In this document: positions 40,452-50,106 of the stretch, piece by piece
Layout: the number at the start of each line of letters is the position of its first letter
Position numbering within the stretch: position 1 is the stretch's first letter
Assembly (NCBI RefSeq): GCF_000960995.1
Contig: NZ_CP009434.1
Location: 868,001-932,000, forward strand
Direction: 5' to 3'
DNA length: 64,000 bases
Source of the DNA: Burkholderia glumae LMG 2196 = ATCC 33617
GTDB taxonomy: Bacteria; Pseudomonadota; Gammaproteobacteria; Burkholderiales; Burkholderiaceae
Program-made: the position numbers and the translations under genes
The notes under the pieces: model-generated
The model's database searches: none
Seen by the model: only the letters and a program-made list of their open reading frames with translations
What the model was told of the DNA's origin: nothing

Positions 40452-42494
40452 TCAGGCCGAGCCGAGCGCCGCGATCTCGATCGCGAGCGTGGTGCCGCGC
40501 GCGCCCGAGTCGATCCGCAACTGGCCGCCCAGCCGTCCGACCCGCGCGCGCAGGCTGTGCATGCCGATCCCGCCGTGCGGCGTGGGCGCCTCCGGATCGA
40601 AGCCGTGTCCGTTGTCGGCCACCGTGATGCGCAGCCCGCGCGCGCCGTCGTGCACGAGGCCGATCTCGACGCGCGTCGCGCCGCTGTGGCGCAGCGCGTT
40701 GGTGGCCGCTTCCTGCAGGATGCGCATCACATCGAGGCAGACGGCGTTGGGCAGTTGCAGCGTGCCGATGCCGTCGAGCCGCCAGCGGCAGTCGATGCCC
40801 TGCGCCTCGAACGCGCGCGCGAGCCGGTGGCGCAGCGGTGCGATGAGGCCGTCGAGCGAGCGCGTGCCGGCGTGCTCGAGCGCGGCCGAATCGATGATGA
40901 TGCGCAGGTCGTCGCGCAGCTCCTTGAGGATGCCGAGGAAGCGCGCCGGCGGCATGTCGTGCGGCGCGTGCTCGAGCGCGCTGATGCTCGACACCAGCGT
41001 GCCGCCGAGCCCGTCGTGCAGGTCCTGCGCGAGGCTCAGGCGCTCGTTCAGGCGCGCGTTGGCCACCTGCAGCGCGTGCTCGCGATCGAGCGTGTTGCGC
41101 AGGTCGCGCCTGGCCTCGGCCACGGCGCCCGTCAGCTCGTCGTTGAACTGCTCGATGCGCTGCAGGCTGGTGACGAACCGCCAGGCGAGCACCAGCGCCA
41201 TGCCGATCATCTCGAACTGCGCCGCGATCGAGGTGTAGTAGAGATTGTCGGTCAGCACGCCGAGGAAGGTCAGGATGTCGTGCACGCCGGCCGCGATGAA
41301 GATCAGCATGCAGGCCGACAGCGCGAGCCGGTCCGCGCGCGGGCGGCGCAGCGAGAACACGATGAAGGCGCCGCAGCAGCCGATGAAGGTCGCCGCCGGG
41401 ATCAGCGCGATCACGGCGCGCACCGTCTCGATGGCGGCATGCGGCGCGGCCAGCATGGCCGCCGTCTGCGCCGCCGCGAGCACCCACAGGGCGGCCTCGA
41501 GGCGCGCGTGGCGGCGGTTCGCGAAACGCAGCGTGAACATCGCGAAGCTGCTGGCGAACAGCACCACGGCCACCGACATCGCCGCCTCCCAGCCGTCGGT
41601 GCTCGTGAACGGCCACGGCGTGGTGACCACCTGGTTCATCTGGAAGCACCACCAGGCGAGCGACTGCAGCCCGAACCAGCCATACACGCTCTCGCGCCGC
41701 CGCATCAGCCACAGCACCACGAAGAAGCAGCCGAGCATGGAGGTGATGGCCAGGCTGTAGCGCTGCAGGTCGCGGCGCAGTTCGTGCGAACGGCCGTAGT
41801 GCCGCGCCACCACCTCGGACGGCCCGACCAGCACCGGGCCGAGCCCGGGCGCGTAGGCCGCGAGGCCCGACACGCGGATCAGCAGCGTGTTGCCGGCGTG
41901 CGCGCCCGCGTGCAGCAGCGGCGCCGGCAGCAGCCAGTAGCGCGGCATGTTCCAGGCGCGGCTGAGCGGCTCGGTGAGTTGCACGTCGCGGCCCAGCATC
42001 GTGCCGTTCAGGTAGACCGCGCCGGCCATGTTCAGGTAATCGATGAAGACGGCGAGCGGCGCGTCGGCGCCGCATGCGGCGGACCAGTTCAGGCGATACC
42101 ACACCACGCCGTCGAAGCCGGGCCAGCGCGAGGTCCAGACGTCGGGCAGCGTGACGCGCAGCCAGCCCGTGGCGGGCGGCGTGGCGGCGTCCCAGGTGCC
42201 GCGCGCCGCCTCGACGACAAGCGGGCAGCCGGGCCCGTCCTCCGGCCTCCCATCGGGCCGTGCATCGCGGCCGGGCCGCGTGCCGGCGGCGAGCGCAGCC
42301 GGCGCGGCGGGCGAGGCGCGCGGCGCCGCGGGGGCGGCCGCGCCGGCCGGCGTCGCCAGCAGCGCGCAGAGGGCGGCGGCGAGCCCGATCAGCATGACGG
42401 CCGCCACCGGCATCTGCCGCACGGCGCGCGATGCGGCGGCCGCGCGCCCGGCCGCGAACGGCAAACTGTGATCGCAGTTTGGTGCTGCTTGCAT
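40452..42494 (-). CDS. 7TM-DISM sensor histidine kinase (NarX-like core)
   Basis: A 680-residue membrane kinase. After an N-terminal signal-type segment (MLIGLAAALCALLATPAGA) comes a periplasmic 7TMR-DISM extracellular jelly-roll domain (GWLRVTLPDVWTSRWPGFDGVVWYRLNW ... VYLNGTMLGRD), then seven hydrophobic helices (about 230-430), a coiled-coil linker, a HisKA_3 domain with H493 (AQDLHDGLGGTLVSSISALEH) and a HATPase (LQEAATNALRHSGA, ADNGHGFDPEAPTPHGGIGMHSLRARV). DISM sensors often read carbohydrates or membrane signals. It starts 14 bases after the NarL-type regulator gene, so the two form a pair. The start codon is uncertain. Confidence 0.9.
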   Translation of the reverse strand: MQAAPNCDHSLPFAAGRAAAASRAVRQMPVAAVMLIGLAAALCALLATPAGAAAPAAPRASPAAPAALAAGTRPGRDARPDGRPEDGPGCPLVVEAARGTWDAATPPATGWLRVTLPDVWTSRWPGFDGVVWYRLNWSAACGADAPLAVFIDYLNMAGAVYLNGTMLGRDVQLTEPLSRAWNMPRYWLLPAPLLHAGAHAGNTLLIRVSGLAAYAPGLGPVLVGPSEVVARHYGRSHELRRDLQRYSLAITSMLGCFFVVLWLMRRRESVYGWFGLQSLAWWCFQMNQVVTTPWPFTSTDGWEAAMSVAVVLFASSFAMFTLRFANRRHARLEAALWVLAAAQTAAMLAAPHAAIETVRAVIALIPAATFIGCCGAFIVFSLRRPRADRLALSACMLIFIAAGVHDILTFLGVLTDNLYYTSIAAQFEMIGMALVLAWRFVTSLQRIEQFNDELTGAVAEARRDLRNTLDREHALQVANARLNERLSLAQDLHDGLGGTLVSSISALEHAPHDMPPARFLGILKELRDDLRIIIDSAALEHAGTRSLDGLIAPLRHRLARAFEAQGIDCRWRLDGIGTLQLPNAVCLDVMRILQEAATNALRHSGATRVEIGLVHDGARGLRITVADNGHGFDPEAPTPHGGIGMHSLRARVGRLGGQLRIDSGARGTTLAIEIAALGSA

Positions 42495-42508
42495 GCCGGA
42501 GGGCCTCG

Positions 42509-43225
42509 TCAGGGCAGCAGCCCGTGGGCGCGGGCCTCGAAGACGGCCTGCGTGCGCGAGCGCACCGCGAGCTTCTTGTAGATGTTCTTGATGTGGCATT
42601 CGACCGTCAGCCTCGACAGCGACAGCAGCTCGGAGATTTCGCGATTGGTCAGGCCCTTGCTGACGATGCCGAGGATTTCGATCTCGCGGCGGCTGAGCCG
42701 CACGGGCGGGGCGCCGTCACGCGACGGCAGCGTCACGGTGCTCGCCGGGGCCGCGGGCGCGGTGGCGGGCGGCGGCGCGTTGACGCTATCGAGGATGTAG
42801 CGCGCCACGAACGGATCGATCGGCGCGCCGCCGCGCAGCACGCTGCGGATCGACAGCGCGATTTCGAGGTCGTCGCGCTCCTTGAGCAGATAGCCGGTCG
42901 CGCCGGCCTGCAGCGCGCCGACGATGGTGGGCCCGGTGCTCCAGGTCGAGATCACCACGATCGGCAGCGCCGGGTCGGCCTCGTGCCATTCGCGGATCAG
43001 CTCGATGCCCGAGCCGTCGGGCAGGCCGATGTCGACCAGCGCGATCGCGCAGGGCTGGGTGGCGCGCGTCGCGCGCGCCTGGGCGAGGCTGTCGGCGAAC
43101 AGCAGGGCGTCGTCGGCATAGCCGAGCGAGGTGAGGATCGTGGTCAGCCGGCGCTGCATCATCGGCTCGTCGTCGACGATGAGTAGCGGGCCCGGCACCA
43201 TGGGTTCCGGCGGCAGAAGCGTCAT
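42509..43225 (-). CDS. NarL/FixJ-type response regulator
   Basis: A 238-residue regulator: receiver domain with acidic pocket D18/D19 and phospho-acceptor D65 (IALVDIGLPDGSG), an Ala/Pro-rich linker, and a LuxR-type helix-turn-helix (VRLSRREIEILGIVSKGLTNREISELLSLSRLTVECHIKNIYKKLAVRSRTQAVFEA). It is first in a two-gene operon with the 7TM sensor kinase, which starts 14 bases later. The ATG at 43225 is chosen; M9 is an alternative. Targets are unknown. Confidence 0.93.
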   Translation of the reverse strand: MTLLPPEPMVPGPLLIVDDEPMMQRRLTTILTSLGYADDALLFADSLAQARATRATQPCAIALVDIGLPDGSGIELIREWHEADPALPIVVISTWSTGPTIVGALQAGATGYLLKERDDLEIALSIRSVLRGGAPIDPFVARYILDSVNAPPPATAPAAPASTVTLPSRDGAPPVRLSRREIEILGIVSKGLTNREISELLSLSRLTVECHIKNIYKKLAVRSRTQAVFEARAHGLLP

Positions 43226-43407
43226 GGGTCGCGTGTTGTGTGGCTGGATCGGATGGCAAGCAGGCGAACGGGCACCCGGGTGGGGCGTTCGCGGGCCGGC
43301 GCGAGACTCGCGCCGACGATAGCACCGAATGATACGCGAGCGATCCGGCCGCGGGCGGAGCCGCACGCATCGCCCGCGTGGCCCGTCTCGCGGCGTGCGG
43401 TGCGCGC

Positions 43408-43773
43408 CTAGCCGGGCGGCAGCAGCCGCGCGAGCGCGGCGTCGAGATCGGCCACGAAGCTCAGCTGGCTGCCGCGATTGCTCTCGACGATGAAATCGTG
43501 CAGCGGGCCGCTCGCCACCGCCGTGAAATCGCCGATGATCGCGAGCCGCAGATGGTAGTTGACGAACAGCTGCAGCAACTCGCCGGCCACGCCGGTGCGC
43601 AGCGCCAGGAAATCGGGGTGCAGGCAGGCGGCGTCCACCGCCAGGCCGTCGAGATCGCGGTGGCCGTGGCCGAGCATCAGCTCGAGCGCGTCCTGGCGGC
43701 TGCGCACGGGCGCGTCCACGGCGCTCACGTGGACGATGCGGATGCCGTGCTGCTCGATCAGGCGGGCTTGCAT
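43408..43773 (-). CDS. DUF4180 domain protein
   Basis: A 121-residue protein of the DUF4180 family, recognisable by the start (RLIEQHGIRIVHVSAVDAPVRSRQDALELM), a central DGLAVDAACLHPDFLALRTGVAGELLQLFVNYHLRLAIIGDF and ending HDFIVESNRGSQLSFVADLDAAL. The family folds like a small alpha/beta STAS-like domain and its role is unknown. The open frame extends upstream but becomes Arg/Ser-rich, so the ATG at 43773 is preferred. It lies 46 bases from the preceding same-strand gene. Confidence 0.8.
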   Translation of the reverse strand: MQARLIEQHGIRIVHVSAVDAPVRSRQDALELMLGHGHRDLDGLAVDAACLHPDFLALRTGVAGELLQLFVNYHLRLAIIGDFTAVASGPLHDFIVESNRGSQLSFVADLDAALARLLPPG

Positions 43774-43819
43774 GCGCGGGGCGATCCGGTGGGGGCCGTC
43801 GCTGGCGGGCGCCGCCGCG

Positions 43820-44194
43820 TCAGGGCCGCGGCGCCGAGGCCGGCGCCGGCGCCGCGACGGCCCGCCCGCCGGTGCCGGCCTGCCGCGCGCGCTTCTCCCG
43901 CAGGCAGTCCTGCGTGACGAGCATGGTGGCCTGGTCGGGGTTCGGCAGGGTGGGCGCCGCGTAGATGATCGCGATCGCCTTGTCCACCGCCTGGCTGTCC
44001 GGGCCGTCGCCATAGTACTTGTGCGACTGCGCGAGCGCCTGGGCCTTGGTCTTGCCGCGCTTGCGCCAGCCGGAAATCTGCGCGGCCACGTCGCCGACCG
44101 CGAAACAGCGGTCGTCGAACGCCTGCGCGTGGGACGGGAGGGCCGGCAGCGCGGTGCAGCACGCGACGGCGAGGGACAAGACGGCTGGCTTCAT
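43820..44194 (-). CDS. Small secreted protein, unknown function
   Basis: A 124-residue protein with a clear Sec signal peptide (MKPAVLSLAVACCTALPALPSHAQA, cleavage after AQA near residue 25). The mature part has two Cys (DDRCFAVGD and TQDCLREK) that could pair, a basic GWRKRGKTKAQAL segment and a Pro/Ala-rich tail. No family is recognised. It is upstream of the DUF4180 gene on the same strand and probably periplasmic. Confidence 0.65.
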   Translation of the reverse strand: MKPAVLSLAVACCTALPALPSHAQAFDDRCFAVGDVAAQISGWRKRGKTKAQALAQSHKYYGDGPDSQAVDKAIAIIYAAPTLPNPDQATMLVTQDCLREKRARQAGTGGRAVAAPAPASAPRP

Positions 44195-44635
44195 CGGGAA
44201 ATCCTGTGGCTCGAAAACACGGTGCCGGGCCGCAAACCGGCCGGCGCCGCGACAATCGCACAGTCTATCGAAAAGACGGGGCGCGGGCGGCCGGCGTGCG
44301 AGGCCGCGAGCCGCGCCCTGCGGCATCCGGCAAGCGCTCGCCCCTCGGCGCGCCGCGCCGTGCGCACCCGGTGCGGCGCCTGCTATCCTAGCGCTCGACG
44401 CGCCGCCACGAGCGCCGCCACGAGCCCGCCGGCCGCACCGCCAGGGCGCGAGGGCAAGGCCGCCGCCTTGGCCGCGTGGCCGGCCGCTGCCCAGGCCCGG
44501 GCCGCGCGCGCATCGGCGGTGTGCCGCATCCGCACCGCGCCCGGCGCCGTGCCGCCGATGCGCGAGCGGCACGGCGCGAAAGCCGCACTCCCATGACCCG
44601 CCGCGCAAGCCGCGGCCCAATGACGAAGGCATGCG
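44195..44635. other. Intergenic, no gene seen
   Basis: About 440 very GC-rich bases between divergent genes. It contains short direct repeats of GAGCGCCGCCAC (around 44400) and no credible frame. It must hold the promoter of the small secreted protein gene on the minus side, near a short A-rich patch around 44250-44275. Confidence 0.45.
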
Positions 44636-45389
44636 ATGACCGTCCCCTCCGATCCCCCAGCCGATCCCGCGATCGTCGCGGCCTTCGCGCCGCATGGCGT
44701 GCTGCGCGCCTCGATCAACGTCGGCAACCCGATCCTCGCCGGCCACGATCCGGCCACCGGCCAGCCGGCCGGCGTGTCGGTCGATCTGGCGCGCGCGCTG
44801 GGCGCCGCGCTCGGCGTGCCGGTCGAACTGCTGGTGTTCCCGACCGCGGGCGAATCGGTGGCCGCGGTGGCCGACGAACGCGCCGACGTCGGCTTTTTCG
44901 CGATCGATCCGCTGCGCGGCGCCTCGATCGCGTTTACCGCGCCCTACGTGCTGATCGAAGGCGCCTATCTGGTGCGCGACGCCTCGCCGATCCGCGCCAA
45001 CGAGGAGGTCGATCGGCCCGGCACGCGCGTGACGTCGGCAAGGGCAGTGCCTACGACCTGTTCCTGACGCGCGAGCTGAAGGCCGCGCAGATCGTGCGCG
45101 CGCCGTCGTCGCCGGCGGTGGTCGCGACGTTTCTGGCCGACGGCCATGACGTGGCGGCCGGCGTGCGGCAGCAGCTCGAGGCCGATGCGGCGCGCACGCC
45201 GGGGCTGCGGCTGCTGGACGGCCGCTTCATGGTGATCCGCCAGGCCATGGGCCTGCCGAAAAGCCGTGGCGAGGCGGCGGCCGGCTTCCTGAACGGGTTC
45301 GTCGAGGCCCGCAAGGCGTCGGGCTTCGTGGCCGGTGCGCTCGAACGGCACGGCATCGCCGGCGCGTCGGTGGCGCCGGCCGGGGGCCG

Positions 45390-45393
<4 letters not shown>
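44636..45393 (+). pseudogene. Amino-acid ABC binding protein, frameshifted
   Basis: The first 130 codons encode a periplasmic-binding-protein-3 type domain (GVLRASINVGNPILAGHDPATGQPAGVSVDLARALGAALGVPVELLVFPTAGESVAAVADERADVGFFAIDP ... YVLIEGAYLVRD). After about position 45030 the homology moves to another frame (VGKGSAYDLFLTRELKAAQIVRAPSSPAVVATFLADG ... GFVAGALERHGI) that continues to a stop at 45393. A single-base loss near 45030-45036 explains it. No signal peptide is present, as in some stand-alone members. It is either a true pseudogene or a sequencing error; the decay of nearby genes favours the former. Confidence 0.8.
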
Positions 45394-45651
<258 letters not shown>

Positions 45652-45660
45652 GTGAGCCCG

Positions 45661-45894
45661 GCCAGGCTGCTGCTCGGCATGGAGATCGTCGAGGACCGCC
45701 GTACCAAGGCGCCCGACCACGGACTCGGCGCGAGGATCACGCGCGAATGCGTGAATCTCGGGCTCAGCATGAACATCGTGCAACTGCCGGGGATGGGCGG
45801 CGTGTTCCGGATCGCACCGCCGCTGACCGTCAGCGACGAGGCCGTCGATCTCGGCATCGCGCTGCTCGGGCAGGCGATCGAGCGGTCGCGATAG
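45661..45894 (+). pseudogene. Class III aminotransferase, C-terminal fragment
   Basis: Only the last 75 or so residues of a PLP-dependent aminotransferase of the GabT/diaminobutyrate type are present: GMEIVEDRRTKAPDHGLGARITRECVNLGLSMNIVQLPGMGGVFRIAPPLTVSDEAVDLGIALLGQAIERSR. The PLP-lysine domain and N-terminus are missing. The upstream part of the frame is Ser/Gly repeat sequence. It was probably linked to the neighbouring amino-acid binding protein and ammonia-lyase remnants in an older amino-acid utilisation cluster. Confidence 0.75.
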
Positions 45895-46059
45895 GCGCGG
45901 AGGGTGGGGAGGGTGGGGAAAGTCGGGGTCGGCCGGGCCGGCGCGTGCCGCCGGGGGCTGACGGCGAAGAACGGGGCGGCAAGGTTGCCGTTGCCGCCCC
46001 GCTGCCGGGCCTCGCGCGCCGCGCGTGAGGTCTGCGCGGGGCGTCCATCGCCTCGGGCC

Positions 46060-46491
46060 TCAGCCGCGCGTGTTCGTCGCGACGTCGACGCTGGCCTTGA
46101 TCGCGTTCGAGTACGGGCAGATGTCGTGGGTGGTCTCGACCAGTTTGGCCGCGTCCGCCTCGGGCACGCCCGGCAGGTAGACGTCGAGCGCCGCGGTGAT
46201 GCCGAAGCCGCCTTCCGAGCGCGGGCCGATGCCGATCGTCGCCGTGACGGTGGTGCCTTCCGGCACCTTGATCTTGGTCTGCTGCGAGGCCACGCGCATC
46301 GCGCCGAGGAAGCAGGCCGAGTAGCCGAGTGCGAACAGCTTCTCGGGATTCGCGCCGTCGCCGCCCGGGCCGCCAAGCTCCTTCGGCACGCTGAGCTGGA
46401 ACGACAGCGTGCCGTCGGCCAGCTCGGTCTTGCCGTCGCGGCCGCCGCCGGAGGCGGTGGCGGTGGTCTTGTACTTCGCATCAACTGACAT
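46060..46491 (-). CDS. ohr: Organic hydroperoxide resistance protein (Ohr/OsmC)
   Basis: A 143-residue thiol peroxidase of the Ohr subfamily, which reduces organic peroxides as a homodimer. Both catalytic cysteines are present, C60 (LGYSACFLGAM) and C125 (THDICPYSNA), with NPEKLFALGYSAC typical of Ohr. AGGAG is seven bases upstream of the ATG. It is intact although flanked by decaying genes. No adjacent ohrR repressor gene was recognised. Confidence 0.93.
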   Translation of the reverse strand: MSVDAKYKTTATASGGGRDGKTELADGTLSFQLSVPKELGGPGGDGANPEKLFALGYSACFLGAMRVASQQTKIKVPEGTTVTATIGIGPRSEGGFGITAALDVYLPGVPEADAAKLVETTHDICPYSNAIKASVDVATNTRG

Positions 46492-46816
46492 GAGTGGCTC
46501 CTGTTCGAGTTGGCATGGCTGCCCATGGTAAGCGCGCGCCGCCGGTTTCGTCCATCGCGGCCCGCGCCCCTCGGGCCGCACGCCGTGCCGGGCGGCGCCG
46601 GCACCGTCTCGCCTAGCAAGGCCCGCGCCCGTCGTGCCGCGGCATCCGTCGGCACGTCCGGCCCCACCTTCGCGCGGTTCATGCAGGCCAGCGTCGTGAA
46701 GCGCCTCGCGTTGTTGTTCGAGAAGACGGGAGAGAGTATTTTTCCACTACCCGATTCCACCCTCCGCGCCGGCGCAGCGAGGGCGGCGCGCGCACGACCT
46801 GCTGGGGAGCCGTTCC
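46492..46816. other. Intergenic between divergent ohr and a pseudogene
   Basis: About 325 bases with no credible gene. The stretch 46700-46760 (TTGTTGTTCGAGAAGACGGG, TATTTTTCCACTACC) is less GC-rich and may contain the old promoter of the ammonia-lyase pseudogene. Confidence 0.45.
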
Positions 46817-47445
46817 ATGCCGTATTCGAACCCGCGCGCCACGCGCGCGCCTTACCCCGCCGCGCTGCGCGCCATCCTCAACATCGCCGCGGCCGACCAG
46901 AGCGGCGCGTGGCTCGCGCATTGGCCGCTGCTGAGCCGCGGTGCCACGCCGCTGCTCGAGCTGCCGGGCGCGGCCGCGCGGCTCGGCCTTGCGCGGCTCG
47001 CCGTGAAGGACGAGGCGGCGCGCTCGCCGCTCGGCAGCTTCAAGGCGCTCGGCGCGCCGGTCGCGCTGCTGCGGCTGATCCGGCCGCGCTGATCGCCGGC
47101 CGCCACGCCGGGCAGCTCGCCGCGCTGACCGTGATCAGCGCCACCGACGGCAATCACGGCAGGGCGCTCGCCGCCGCCGCGCGCGCCGTGGGCTGCGCCT
47201 GCGTGATCGTGCTGCACGCCAGGGTGGGCGCCGAGCGCGAGCGGGCGATCGCCGCGCAGGGCGCGCGCATCGTGCGCATCGCCGGCAACTACGACGAATC
47301 GGTGATCCACGCGGCGCGGCTCGCGCGCGAGCAGGGCTGGCACGTGGTGTCCGACACCTCGCATGACGGCTGCGAGGCCGTCGCGCGCGACGTGATGCAG
47401 GGCTACGGCGTGATCGCGGGCGAGACCGTCGCTGACGACTTTTGA
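46817..47445 (+). pseudogene. Diaminopropionate ammonia-lyase, frameshifted and truncated
   Basis: The first frame encodes NPRATRAPYPAALRAILNIAAADQSGAWLAHWPLLSRGATPLLELPGAAARLGLARLAVKDEAARSPLGSFKALGAP, with the PLP lysine in SFKALG, and ends at a stop (47092). The similarity continues in another frame (ALIAGRHAGQLAALTVISATDGNHGRALAAAARAVGCACVIVLHARVGAERERAIAAQGARIVRIAGNYD ... DTSHDGCEAVARDVMQGYGVIAGE) and stops at 47445. The family is about 400 residues, so the C-terminal 190 residues are missing as well. It is clearly non-functional. Confidence 0.85.
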
Positions 47446-47551
47446 CATTTGCGCGGCGCCAAGCCGCGTAACATGGGGCGCGTCATGCATGGCGCGCCCG
47501 CTCGCGCGGGTGCCGTTTTCCTCCACCTCACCCACCGATTGGAGCCCAGAC

Positions 47552-47953
47552 ATGAGCATCTTTGGCGATATCGTGAACAAGCTGTTCGGCAAGGCCAAAC
47601 CGGACCAGCCGCCGCCCGCGGCCGAACCCGTCCCGGACCCGGCCGCCGCGCAGGACGTGGCGCCCGAGGCCGCGCCGGCCCCGGCGCCGCTGTCCGACGT
47701 CGACGTCGCGGCGGTGATGGACCAACTGGTGGCCGACAGCGGCCAGACGCTGAACTGGCGCGTGTCGATCGTCGACACCATGAAGGCGCTCGGCGTGGAC
47801 AGCAGCCTCGAGCATCGCAAACGGCTCGCCGCGGAACTGCACTACGACGGCGACATGAACGACTCGGCGAGCATGAACGTCTGGCTGCACAAGACGGTAA
47901 TGCAGGCGCTGGCCGCCAACGGCGGCAAGCTGCCGTCCGATCTGGCGAATTGA
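47552..47953 (+). CDS. DUF3597 domain protein
   Basis: A 133-residue soluble protein. An N-terminal amphipathic segment (MSIFGDIVNKLFGKAK) and a Pro/Ala-rich linker (18-47) lead to the DUF3597 domain (VDVAAVMDQLVADSGQTLNWRVSIVDTMKALGVDSSLEHRKRLAAELHYDGDMNDSASMNVWLHKTVMQALAANGG). The domain folds as a small helical bundle of LysM-linked or stand-alone proteins; its role is unknown. TTGGAG precedes the ATG. The gene ends before a strong hairpin. Confidence 0.88.
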   Translation: MSIFGDIVNKLFGKAKPDQPPPAAEPVPDPAAAQDVAPEAAPAPAPLSDVDVAAVMDQLVADSGQTLNWRVSIVDTMKALGVDSSLEHRKRLAAELHYDGDMNDSASMNVWLHKTVMQALAANGGKLPSDLAN

Positions 47954-48058
47954 GCGCCGGGCCGGCACTGCCGCAGGGCGGCCGCGCAGAGGCGTGATGC
48001 CGGGCCGCGCAGCGCGGGCGGCCGCGCCGCCTTGCACCGAACTGCCGGCGCGCCAATC

Positions 48059-48092
48059 ACCAAGGCCGGCGCGAAACCGCGCCGGCCTTGGT
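48059..48092. terminator. Bidirectional hairpin between convergent genes
   Basis: ACCAAGGCCGGCGCG (48059-48073) and CGCGCCGGCCTTGGT (48078-48092) form a perfect 15-bp stem with an AAAC loop. It lies between the DUF3597 gene and the aldehyde dehydrogenase gene, which converge. No long T-run follows, but position and stability support a transcript-end hairpin. Confidence 0.75.
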
Positions 48093-48124
48093 CAAGCAAT
48101 ACGCCCGCGAGCGGGCGGCGGCGC

Positions 48125-49711
48125 TCAGCGCCGCACGAGTTCGCCGTCGCGCAGGCGCCAGATGCCGAGCGGGTTCGCGTCTTGCAGCGCCTCGGGCAGC
48201 AGCTCGGCCGGCAGGTCCTGGTAGCAGACCGGGCGCAGGAAGCGGTCGATCGCCATGGTGCCCACCGAGGTCGTGCGCGAATCGGAGGTGGCAGGGAACG
48301 GGCCGCCGTGAACCATCGCGTGGCAGACCTCGACGCCGGTCGGATAGCCGTTCGCGAGAATCCGGCCCACCTTGCGTTCGAGCACCGGCAGCACGCGCTT
48401 CGCGACCGGGTAGTCGGCCGGATCCAGCAGCAGCGTGGCCGTGAGCTGGCCCTCGATGCCGTCCAGCACGCCCAGCAGCTCCTGCTCGTCGCGGCATGCC
48501 ACCACGATCGAGGCCGGCCCGAAGATCTCTTCGGCCAGGCCGTGGTTCGCCATGAAGTCGGCCGCCTTGGCGCGGAACAGCACCGGCAGCGCGCCGCAGG
48601 CGTTGTCGGAGGCGACGCCGTCGGCCACGCGCGCCACGTCCGGCTGCTGCGCGCGCTCGTCGATCTGGCGGCGATAGGTGGCGGCGATGCCGGCCGTCAG
48701 CATGACCTGCGACGGCTTGCCGGCGAGCGCGGCCGAGGCGGCGGCCACGAACGCGTCGAGTTCCGGGCCTTCGATCGCAAGTACCAGGCCCGGATTCGTG
48801 CAGAACTGGCCGGCGCCGAGCACCAGCGAATCCACGAAGCCCTGCGCGAGCTGCGCGCCGCGCGCCTTCAGCGCGGCCGGCAGCACCAGCACCGGGTTGA
48901 TGCTGCTCATTTCGGCGTGAACCGGAATCGGCTCGGCGCGCGCGGCGGCGATCGCCGACAGCGCGAGGCCGCCGCGGCGCGAGCCGGTGAAGCCGACCGC
49001 CTTGATGGCCGGATGCGCCACCAGCGCCTCGCCGACCGCGTTGCCCTTGCCGATCACGAGGGAGAACGTGCCCTCGGGCAGGCCGAGCTCGGCCACCGCC
49101 TGCTGGATCGCGCGGCCCACCAGCTCCGAGCCGCCCAGATGCGCCTCGTGCGCCTTCACCACCACCGGGCAGCCGGCCGCGAGCGCGGAGGCCGTGTCGC
49201 CGCCCGCCACCGAGAACGCGAGCGGGAAGTTGCTGGCGCCGAACACCGCCACCGGGCCGATCGGGATCTTGCGCGCGCGCAGGTCGGCGCGCGGCAGCGG
49301 CTTGCGCTCGGGCAGCGCCGAGTCGAGCGTGGCATCGTTCCAGCGCCCGTCGCGCACCAGTTGCGCGAACAGGCGCAACTGCCCGCAGGTGCGCGCGCGC
49401 TCGCCTTCGAGGCGCGCGACCGGCAGCGCCGTTTCCAGGTGCAGGCGCTCGATCAGCGTCGCGCCGAGCTGCTCGATGCCGGTGGCGATGGCCTCGAGCA
49501 GCGCCGCGCGCGTGTCCGGCGGCGCGGCGCGGAAGGCGTCGAACGCCTCGCCCGCGAGGCGGCAGGCGCGATCGACGTCGGCCGGGCCGCCGGCGCCGAA
49601 TTCCGGCTCGAGTTCGGTGCCGGTGGCCGGCGCGAACGCGCGCAGCACGCCCTGCGTGCCGCGGACCGAGGCCGCGCCCAGCAACATGTTTCCGGTGATT
49701 TCGTGTGTCAT
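48125..49711 (-). CDS. NADP-dependent aldehyde dehydrogenase, 2,5-dioxovalerate type
   Basis: A 528-residue aldehyde dehydrogenase of the alpha-ketoglutarate-semialdehyde (2,5-dioxovalerate) group: it opens MTHEITGNMLLGAASVRG, has the cofactor region PVAVFGASNFPLAFSVAGGDTASALAAGCPVVVKAHEAH, GFTGSRRGG, the catalytic Glu in HAEMSSINPV and the nucleophile Cys in GAGQFCTNPGL. These enzymes oxidise 2-oxoglutarate semialdehyde from sugar-acid or hydroxyproline breakdown to 2-oxoglutarate. AGGAGAGA lies upstream of the ATG. It is a single gene here, without the matching dehydratases. Confidence 0.9.
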   Translation of the reverse strand: MTHEITGNMLLGAASVRGTQGVLRAFAPATGTELEPEFGAGGPADVDRACRLAGEAFDAFRAAPPDTRAALLEAIATGIEQLGATLIERLHLETALPVARLEGERARTCGQLRLFAQLVRDGRWNDATLDSALPERKPLPRADLRARKIPIGPVAVFGASNFPLAFSVAGGDTASALAAGCPVVVKAHEAHLGGSELVGRAIQQAVAELGLPEGTFSLVIGKGNAVGEALVAHPAIKAVGFTGSRRGGLALSAIAAARAEPIPVHAEMSSINPVLVLPAALKARGAQLAQGFVDSLVLGAGQFCTNPGLVLAIEGPELDAFVAAASAALAGKPSQVMLTAGIAATYRRQIDERAQQPDVARVADGVASDNACGALPVLFRAKAADFMANHGLAEEIFGPASIVVACRDEQELLGVLDGIEGQLTATLLLDPADYPVAKRVLPVLERKVGRILANGYPTGVEVCHAMVHGGPFPATSDSRTTSVGTMAIDRFLRPVCYQDLPAELLPEALQDANPLGIWRLRDGELVRR

Positions 49712-50106
49712 GCGATATCTCTCCTGCGAATCGGCGAATCGAGTGGCGCCTGCCGGCGCGGATCGTGCTTCACGCATTGCTTTCGCAAGCATGACGCACG
49801 CATGGGCCCCGGCCGTGCCGCGGGCGGATGCCAGCGTGGCACGGGCCGGTGCCGGTGCGAACCGAACGGCCCGCAGCCGGCGACGTCCGACATCATACCC
49901 AGCAAACGAGGCGGGCACTTGACAGCGGATCCGGCCCGGCGGCGCTGCCTGCCGCGCGGCGTCGCGTTGCCCGCGCGGGCCGGTGTGGTTACGATGGCGA
50001 TCGCGCCGCGCCGGTCCGCATCGCCGGGCGGCGGCCCGCGGGCCGGCCCGCCTGCCGGCGCGCCGCCGCTCACGATCGCCTCCCCGTCACCTCACGCCAC
50101 TCCGAC
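49712..50106. other. Divergent intergenic region
   Basis: About 395 bases between the aldehyde dehydrogenase and SDR genes. No gene is visible. A CATTGCTTTCGCAAGCATG inverted stretch (49776-49794) near the dehydrogenase side could be an operator. Confidence 0.4.

Noticed and set aside
39351..42581. Very long open frame (about 1,076 codons) on the plus strand
   Set aside because: It lies opposite the ECF sigma and 7TM kinase genes, is Arg/Ala/His/Gln-rich without any domain, and is a GC-bias shadow.
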